Shown here: positions 1-4,675 of the stretch, one piece after another
Layout of the letters: each line of letters begins with the position of its first letter
Numbering within the stretch: the stretch's first letter is position 1
From: a bacterium
Lineage (GTDB): Bacteria > Patescibacteriota > Minisyncoccia > Minisyncoccales > CG1-02-41-26
Assembly (NCBI GenBank): GCA_018400675.1
Contig: JAGYMG010000039.1
Coordinates: 1 to 5,476, forward strand
DNA length: 5,476 nucleotides
Reading direction: 5' to 3'
Notes under the pieces: generated by a model
What the model was told of the DNA's origin: nothing
What the model saw: only the letters and a program-made list of their open reading frames with translations
Database searches by the model: none
Translations under genes and position numbers: made by a program

Positions 1-1
1 A

Positions 2-1159
2 ATCATTGATAAAGAACACCTCCTTAAAACCTTAAAGAGCGGCAAACGGTTAAGGGTTAAACTTGGATTTGATCCCACTGGACCCAAGCTACATTTAGGT
101 CGGGCTATTGTTCTTTGGAAATTAAGAGCTTTCCAAGATTTGGGTCACCAAATCGTTTTTATTATGGGCGATTTCACCGGCCAGGTAGGCGATGCTTCTG
201 ACAAACAAGATATGCGCCAAGGCCTTGCCCAAGCGGAGATTGAAAAGAATCTTAAGCATTATAAAGAACAGGCTGCCAAGATACTGGATATAGATAAAGC
301 CGAAATCCACAGAAACTCGGAATGGCTGAATAAATTAAGTTTTAAAGAATTTATCGCTATCGCCAAGCATTTTACCAGTCAACAGATGATTCAGCGAAGA
401 AATTTTAAAGAGCGTTGGGACCAGGCTAAGCCCATTGGCCTCCATGAATTAACATATCCTATTCTCCAGGGTTATGATTCAGTAATGGTAAAGGCTGATT
501 TAGAGCTAGGCGGTTATGACCAGCTCTTTAATCTAAAAGTAGGCCGTACCATGCAAAGGATATTTGGCCAACAACCTCAAGACATTATGACCACTCAAAT
601 GCTTTACGGCCTAGACGGCCGGAAGATGTCAACCAGTTGGGGCAATGTTATTAATATTCTTGACAGCCCGGAGGAAATTTACGGCCGTATTATGTCAATG
701 AAAGACTCTTTGGTTGAGGATTATCTTAAGCTAACTAGCCAGTTACCCCTAACCCAGGCAAGAGGGATAATGAATAATCTGAAAAATAAAAAGATAAACC
801 CCAAGGAGGCAAAATCAATTCTGGCCGAGGCGATTATTAAGCTATACTACAATCAAGCATTGGCTGAAAAAGCAAAAAAGAACTTCGAACAGGTCTTTAA
901 AGAAAAGAAGCTGCCCGCTAAAATACCTGTCTTTAAAACAAAAGAGACTGCTTTGGCCATCTTGGATTTAATAGCTCAAAGCGGCTTAGCTAATTCTAAG
1001 AGCGCAGCTAAAAGGTTAGTTGTCCAAGGGGGAGTGAGTTTAATTGAAAAAGGCAAAGAGTCAAGGGTGACAGATTGGCAGGGGATAATCAAACTCAAGG
1101 ATAATATGATTCTTAAAGTAGGCAAAAGAAAATTTGCTAAAATAAAAATAACTAAATAA
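2..1159 (+). CDS. tyrS: Tyrosyl-tRNA synthetase (5'-truncated by window edge)
   Basis: Cytosolic class I synthetase that activates tyrosine with ATP and charges tRNA-Tyr. The frame is open from base 2, so the start lies upstream; 385 residues are visible and, against a family length of about 400-420, some 20-40 N-terminal residues are missing. Visible residues 24-34 hold the DPTGPKLHLGR segment, the HIGH-motif region. Residues 152-159 (YPILQGYD) carry the tyrosine-pocket Tyr, Gln and Asp. GGYDQ at 170-174 corresponds to the usual GGTDQ. KMSTS at 208-212 is the KMSKS loop. The last 65 or so residues form an S4 RNA-binding domain ending in a basic tail. The KMSxS loop and the surrounding sequence match the second bacterial TyrRS type (TyrZ-like), not the E. 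coli KFGKT type. The gene ends in tandem stops TAA-TAG, 27 nt before aspS. Odd: Arg replaces the second His of HIGH. Confidence 0.95.
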   Translation: MIDKEHLLKTLKSGKRLRVKLGFDPTGPKLHLGRAIVLWKLRAFQDLGHQIVFIMGDFTGQVGDASDKQDMRQGLAQAEIEKNLKHYKEQAAKILDIDKAEIHRNSEWLNKLSFKEFIAIAKHFTSQQMIQRRNFKERWDQAKPIGLHELTYPILQGYDSVMVKADLELGGYDQLFNLKVGRTMQRIFGQQPQDIMTTQMLYGLDGRKMSTSWGNVINILDSPEEIYGRIMSMKDSLVEDYLKLTSQLPLTQARGIMNNLKNKKINPKEAKSILAEAIIKLYYNQALAEKAKKNFEQVFKEKKLPAKIPVFKTKETALAILDLIAQSGLANSKSAAKRLVVQGGVSLIEKGKESRVTDWQGIIKLKDNMILKVGKRKFAKIKITK

Positions 1160-1186
1160 TAGTTCAAAAATAAGTTAATAATAATT
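1160..1186 (+). other. tyrS-aspS intergenic spacer without Shine-Dalgarno
   Basis: This 27-nt spacer is nearly all A and T. It begins with an in-frame second stop (TAG) right after the tyrS TAA. It has no GGAG/AGGA-like purine run at 5-12 nt before the aspS ATG, no GC-rich hairpin followed by a T-run, and no convincing -35/-10 pair. aspS is therefore most likely read from a transcript shared with tyrS and initiated without an anti-Shine-Dalgarno contact. Confidence 0.6.
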
Positions 1187-2602
1187 ATGAAAAGAATTTT
1201 CACCAAAGAAATAGCTCAGAGAGTAGGGGAGACTGTTAAACTTTCGGGGTGGGTCAATACCCGCCGAGACCATGGAAAAATTATTTTTATTGATTTACGG
1301 GACAAGACGGGATTAGCTCAAGTAGTATTTAATAGTGAATCAGATGGAACAGTCTATAAGGAGGCTGAAACATTGAGGCCTGAGTATGTTATTGAGATAA
1401 TTGGCCGGGTAGAGAAGAGACCGGAAAAAATGAAGAATCCTAAGATAACAACTGGGGGCGTAGAGGTAAAGGCAGAAAAAATTAAGATTTTCAGTCAGGC
1501 CGAGACGCTGCCTTTTTCAATCGAAGGGACAGGCTATGATATTAACGAGGAAACACGATTGGCTTATCGTTATTTAGACCTAAGAAGAGCACGGCTCCAA
1601 AGAGTGCTTAGAATGAGACAGGAGGTTATTTACTTTATGCGAACCTATTTGAAAGAGAGAGAATTTACCGAAGTAGAGACGCCTATTCTTACCAAATCAA
1701 CACCCGAAGGAGCTCGTGATTTCTTAGTACCGGCCAGACTCCAACCGGGCAAATTCTATGCCTTACCCCAGTCACCCCAACAGTACAAACAGCTCTTAAT
1801 GGTGGCTGGCTTAGAGCGGTATTTCCAGATAGCTCGCTGTCTCAGAGACGAAGACCCTCGGGCCGACCGACAGGCAGAACACACCCAATTAGACATTGAA
1901 ATGTCTTTTGTCGACCAAGCTGAAATTTTAGAACTGATAGAGGATCTCTATACTAAAATCGTTGAAACCCTCTTCCCAGAAAAAAAGATAAAGACAAAGC
2001 CTTTTCCGCGACTAACCTATCAAGAGGCTATGGAAAAGTATAAGAGCGATAAGCCTGATTTGAGAAACAACAAAGACAATCCTGATGAATTAGCTTTTTG
2101 TTTCGTTACTGATTTTCCTCTCTTTGAGTGGCATGAGGAGAACAAGCGCTGGGGAGCAATGCACCATCCTTTTACCAAGCCTCAGACTGAAGAGATAGCA
2201 ACAATCAAGAAAAATCCAGAAAAGATATTATCCTATCAGCATGATTTTGTTCTTAATGGTTGGGAAATTGGCGGCGGTAGCATCAGGATTACTGACCTTG
2301 AGATGCTCACTGCTGTTTTTGAAGTGCTGGGTCATGCTCCAGAAGAAACAAAAGAAAAATTCAAAAACTATTTTGATGCTTTCAAATACGGCGTCCCGCC
2401 CCACGGCGGCATTGCTCCCGGCATAGACAGATTTCTTTCTATTGCTCTTAAGGAACCCAACATCAGGGAGGTAATAGCCTTTCCGAAAACAGGAGATAAT
2501 AGGGGATTAATGATGGGAACACCAGCGCCAGTCTCAGAAGCACAACTAAAGGAATTGCATATTAAACTGGATATTGATAAAGACAATGGAGAAAAAAAAT
2601 AA
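1187..2602 (+). CDS. aspS: Aspartyl-tRNA synthetase, bacterial type lacking the GAD domain
   Basis: Cytosolic class IIb synthetase that charges tRNA with aspartate. Residues 1-105 form the OB-fold anticodon-binding domain (GWVNTRRDHG at 21-30, then IFIDLRD). Motif 1 and the flipping loop lie near 160-183 (EVETPILTKSTPEGARDF). The aspartate site includes LPQSPQQYKQLLM at 193-205. Motif 2 is at 213-241 (FQIARCLRDEDPRADRQ, then LDIEMSF). Motif 3 is at 408-442 (GIAPGIDR, then EPNIREVIAFPKT). These are hallmarks of bacterial AspRS, but the protein has 471 residues against about 580-600. SDKPDLR at 287-293 runs through a roughly 10-residue linker into CFVTDFPLFEWHE, so the roughly 110-residue GAD insertion is absent with the frame intact. 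His29 is the residue type reported in non-discriminating AspRS, so it may also make Asp-tRNA-Asn. The ATG is the natural family start; no Shine-Dalgarno is visible. The 3' end overlaps the next gene by 17 nt. Confidence 0.96.
   Translation: MKRIFTKEIAQRVGETVKLSGWVNTRRDHGKIIFIDLRDKTGLAQVVFNSESDGTVYKEAETLRPEYVIEIIGRVEKRPEKMKNPKITTGGVEVKAEKIKIFSQAETLPFSIEGTGYDINEETRLAYRYLDLRRARLQRVLRMRQEVIYFMRTYLKEREFTEVETPILTKSTPEGARDFLVPARLQPGKFYALPQSPQQYKQLLMVAGLERYFQIARCLRDEDPRADRQAEHTQLDIEMSFVDQAEILELIEDLYTKIVETLFPEKKIKTKPFPRLTYQEAMEKYKSDKPDLRNNKDNPDELAFCFVTDFPLFEWHEENKRWGAMHHPFTKPQTEEIATIKKNPEKILSYQHDFVLNGWEIGGGSIRITDLEMLTAVFEVLGHAPEETKEKFKNYFDAFKYGVPPHGGIAPGIDRFLSIALKEPNIREVIAFPKTGDNRGLMMGTPAPVSEAQLKELHIKLDIDKDNGEKK
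2586..2602 (+). other. 17-nt aspS / carboxypeptidase gene overlap with an A8 tract
   Basis: The ATG of the carboxypeptidase gene lies inside the last codons of aspS, which favours translational coupling. The overlap contains eight consecutive A residues (2592-2599) directly before the aspS TAA. aspS reads the tract as GAA-AAA-AAA-TAA, the downstream gene as AAA-AAA-AAT. A +1 ribosomal shift, or loss of one A in the transcript, would bypass the aspS stop and enter the downstream frame. No Shine-Dalgarno is seen before the ATG; the nearest GGA is about 14 nt upstream. Confidence 0.65.
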
Positions 2603-3584
2603 TACAACTATACAGCGCTTAAAGCTCTTTTTTCTCTTTTTCTTTTTTAGCGCCTTCTTAAGCTCCGGGGTTAATGTACTCCAGCTACAGATAGAAGACT
2701 ATATCTATGAACGAGAGATAGCCGATTATCCAGCTATTCAAGCAGATATATCCTCTTTTACCAGACCGATAATCTTTAAGCCAATCAGAGAAGAGGCTAG
2801 TCCACCTTTGATAATCACAGCTGAGTCCGCATTGGCTGTTTATATTAACCCTGAAAAAGAAGAATTTGTTCTTTTTGAGAAGAACCCTCAAGCAATAAGA
2901 CCTGTTGCCAGTTTGACAAAAATGATAACTGCCCTCACTGTTCTGGATATATATAAACTGAGTGATATTATTCGTATCTCCCCCGAGGCAGTCAAGCAAG
3001 AAGGGGAACAGGGTGATCTCTCTGTGGGTGAATTTCTTTCCGTAAGAGATTTACTTAAGATAATGTTAATTGAATCGAGTAATGATGCAGCTTTTAGTTT
3101 TGCCAGTAATTATCTCTCAGGGACAGCAATGACGCCAAGTGCATTCAGAGACCTGATGAATTTAGAGATAAAACATAATCTTGGCCTGGATTTAAGAAAT
3201 ACTGCTTTCCAGAATCCAACCGGCTTAGATCCCGATAATGGCATTGAGGCTATTAATCACTCAACAGCAAGGGATCTGTTTGAAATCACAAAGTATATTC
3301 TCTGGGAAAGACCAGAGATTTTAGAGATACTTGCTATGCCAGAAACAACCGTAGCTGGTCGTTATTTAAAAACGACTAATAAGCTCCTATATAATTATCC
3401 AGAGATTATTGGAGGAAAAACCGGTTATACAGAAAAAGCTCAAGGCTGTTTGATCATTGTCTTGGAAGCCCCGGGGGAGAACGCCTATTTTATTAACATC
3501 ATTCTTGGTTCTCAGGAACGCTTCCAAGATATGGAAAAGATGATGGCCTGGTTAAAAGATTCTTATACCTTCCGCTTGGATTAA
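2586..3584 (+). CDS. D-alanyl-D-alanine carboxypeptidase, membrane-anchored (peptidase S11, PBP5-like)
   Basis: Penicillin-binding serine peptidase expected outside the cytoplasmic membrane, removing the terminal D-Ala of peptidoglycan pentapeptides and so limiting cross-linking. Counting from the ATG at 2586, the protein has 332 residues. A short basic N-terminus is followed by a Phe-rich hydrophobic segment (about 13-33), which is a signal peptide or, since no clear cleavage or lipobox site is seen, an N-terminal anchor. A linker follows to about residue 78. The catalytic triad motifs are complete and in order: SLTK at 109-112, SSN at 164-166 and KTG at 278-280 (GGKTGYT). The typical NPTGL-like segment is at 210-214. 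The chain ends soon after the catalytic domain, without the C-terminal beta-domain and amphipathic helix of E. coli PBP5. A TTG four codons upstream (2574) is possible, but ATG is preferred. Lying just before mraY and murD supports a cell-wall role. The exact paralogue (dacA, dacC or dacF type) cannot be told. Confidence 0.91.
   Translation: MEKKNNTTIQRLKLFFLFFFFSAFLSSGVNVLQLQIEDYIYEREIADYPAIQADISSFTRPIIFKPIREEASPPLIITAESALAVYINPEKEEFVLFEKNPQAIRPVASLTKMITALTVLDIYKLSDIIRISPEAVKQEGEQGDLSVGEFLSVRDLLKIMLIESSNDAAFSFASNYLSGTAMTPSAFRDLMNLEIKHNLGLDLRNTAFQNPTGLDPDNGIEAINHSTARDLFEITKYILWERPEILEILAMPETTVAGRYLKTTNKLLYNYPEIIGGKTGYTEKAQGCLIIVLEAPGENAYFINIILGSQERFQDMEKMMAWLKDSYTFRLD
2625..2648 (+). other. 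24-nt uninterrupted pyrimidine tract in the hydrophobic N-terminal segment
   Basis: This run contains only C and T (mostly T) and encodes Leu-Phe-Phe-Leu followed by four Phe, the core of the membrane anchor or signal segment of the carboxypeptidase. It is explained by hydrophobic codon choice in AT-rich DNA. It is not followed by a transcript end and has no upstream GC-rich stem, so it is not called a terminator. Confidence 0.6.
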
Positions 3585-3611
3585 AAGATAATATTAATCA
3601 ATATAAAAACT
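3585..3611 (+). other. Carboxypeptidase-mraY intergenic spacer without Shine-Dalgarno
   Basis: This 27-nt AT-rich spacer contains a small palindrome (TAATATTA) and a TATAAA hexamer (3602-3607) just before the mraY ATG, but no purine-rich ribosome binding site and no GC-rich hairpin. The TATAAA would act as a -10 box only for a leaderless mraY transcript, and no good -35 box stands at the right distance, so a promoter is not called. Read-through from the upstream genes is the likelier source of mraY transcripts. Confidence 0.5.
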
Positions 3612-4670
3612 ATGCTCACTATAGAAATTATCCGCATCTTGTTTCTTTTTACTTTCTCGGCTGTGCTAGCAGTAGTCTGGACCCCTGTTTTAACCAACTT
3701 TCTCTATCGCAATAAATTATGGAAGAAGAAAGCTCGCAACAAAGCTATTGACGGCAAGGCAGCTACAGTCTTCTATAATCTCCATAAGGGTAAAGAAACA
3801 CATATCCCTCGCTTAGGAGGCATACTCATCTGGCTCACTGCTTTAGCAGTTGTTTTTCTTTTCGCTTTGTTGACCAAGATACTGCCCGGTAATGTCTGGT
3901 TAGAAAAACTAAACTTTCTTTCCCGTAGCCAAACCTGGCTGCCCTTAGGCTTCCTAGCTGCAGCTGCACTATTGGGTCTTAGCGATGACTTGCTCCAGGT
4001 TTTTGACAAAGGAAAATATATAGGGGGCGGCATGAAATTTTCCCGACGCTTGCTTTTTATGGTACTCATCGGAGCTATCGGCGGTTGGTGGTTTTACTAC
4101 AAACTAGGCTGGACAACTATATTTGTCCCTTTCCTGGGTGATGTTAATATTGGCTGGTTCTATATACCTCTTTTTATTATTACCAACTTGAGCTGTTGGG
4201 CCGGGGGAGTAATAGACGGTATTGACGGACTAGCTGGCGGGGCTTTTTCCTTTATCTTCGCCGCTTTTTCAGTAATTGCTTTTTCTCAAATGCAATTTGA
4301 TTTAGCCGCTTTCTGCGCTGTTTTAGCCGGAACTATCTTGGCCTTTCTCTGGTTTAATATCCCGCCAGCCCGTTTTTATATGGGAGAAAGCGGCATTATG
4401 GGCCTCACAGCCACCCTTACAGCTGTAGCTTTTTTAACCGATGCCGTTCTTATCCTGCCGATTATCGCCGGTCTCTTGGTTATAGAAGCCGGTTCGGTTA
4501 TTCTTCAGCTCTCGGCTAAAAAGGTGCTGGGCCGAAAGATTCTCCTTTCAGCCCCCATCCACCATCACCTGGAAGCAAAAGGCTGGAGCCAACCTAAAAT
4601 TGCTATGAGGTTTTGGATTCTAGGCATGATTATGGCCATCCTGGGAGTAATTATAAAATTATCCGGTTAA
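3612..4670 (+). CDS. mraY: Phospho-N-acetylmuramoyl-pentapeptide transferase (MraY), divergent active site
   Basis: Integral membrane enzyme that transfers phospho-MurNAc-pentapeptide from the UMP nucleotide to undecaprenyl phosphate, making lipid I. It has 352 residues, a normal length, with about ten hydrophobic segments (near 5-31, 68-90, 109-123, 145-163, 181-198, 208-226, 231-249, 262-276, 278-298, 331-350). The strongest MraY evidence is the C-terminal APIHHHLEAKGW (314-325) followed by RFWILG, with the HHH motif intact, plus D125-D126 of the DDxxK region and VIDGIDGLAGG (200-210). Several signature positions differ. MGESG (257-261) has Glu259 where MraY and WecA relatives have Asp. W196 and G199 stand where NAxN is usual. 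Q129 replaces the Lys of DDxxK. HIPRLGG (64-70) resembles WecA/TagO rather than the MraY GTPTMGG. The HHH tail and the neighbouring murD make MraY the best call; another polyprenyl-phosphate sugar-phosphate transferase is less likely. No Shine-Dalgarno precedes the ATG. Confidence 0.92.
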   Translation: MLTIEIIRILFLFTFSAVLAVVWTPVLTNFLYRNKLWKKKARNKAIDGKAATVFYNLHKGKETHIPRLGGILIWLTALAVVFLFALLTKILPGNVWLEKLNFLSRSQTWLPLGFLAAAALLGLSDDLLQVFDKGKYIGGGMKFSRRLLFMVLIGAIGGWWFYYKLGWTTIFVPFLGDVNIGWFYIPLFIITNLSCWAGGVIDGIDGLAGGAFSFIFAAFSVIAFSQMQFDLAAFCAVLAGTILAFLWFNIPPARFYMGESGIMGLTATLTAVAFLTDAVLILPIIAGLLVIEAGSVILQLSAKKVLGRKILLSAPIHHHLEAKGWSQPKIAMRFWILGMIMAILGVIIKLSG

Positions 4671-4675
4671 ACATG
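4668..4675 (+). other. mraY-murD junction with 2-nt gap
   Basis: The mraY stop TAA is separated from the murD ATG by only two bases, and the preceding 20 nt contain no Shine-Dalgarno-like purine run. This spacing suggests that ribosomes ending mraY re-initiate at murD, so the two products are probably made in linked amounts, as is common for this gene pair in dcw clusters. Confidence 0.65.

Noticed and set aside
122..310. Minus-strand open frame of 62 codons within tyrS
   Set aside because: It lies wholly inside the well-supported tyrS coding frame, has no recognisable motif and no ribosome binding site, and is a shadow frame.
2368..2607. Minus-strand open frame of 79 codons over the 3' end of aspS
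   Set aside because: It is antisense to AspRS motif 3, and its composition follows from the aspS codons. No family resemblance is seen.
2625..2648. T-rich tract as a possible intrinsic terminator inside the carboxypeptidase gene
   Set aside because: There is no GC-rich stem directly upstream, and the tract encodes the hydrophobic N-terminal segment of a complete gene.
2685..2999. Minus-strand open frame of 104 codons antisense to the carboxypeptidase gene
   Set aside because: It covers the region encoding the linker and the SLTK motif of a real gene. The translation has no motif, and a long antisense frame by chance is expected at this size.
3602..3607. TATAAA as a possible -10 box for a leaderless mraY transcript
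   Set aside because: No acceptable -35 hexamer lies 16-18 nt upstream, and such hexamers are frequent in AT-rich spacers.
3773..4069. Minus-strand open frame of 98 codons antisense to mraY
   Set aside because: It is antisense to conserved MraY codons, with basic, low-complexity composition and no start signal.
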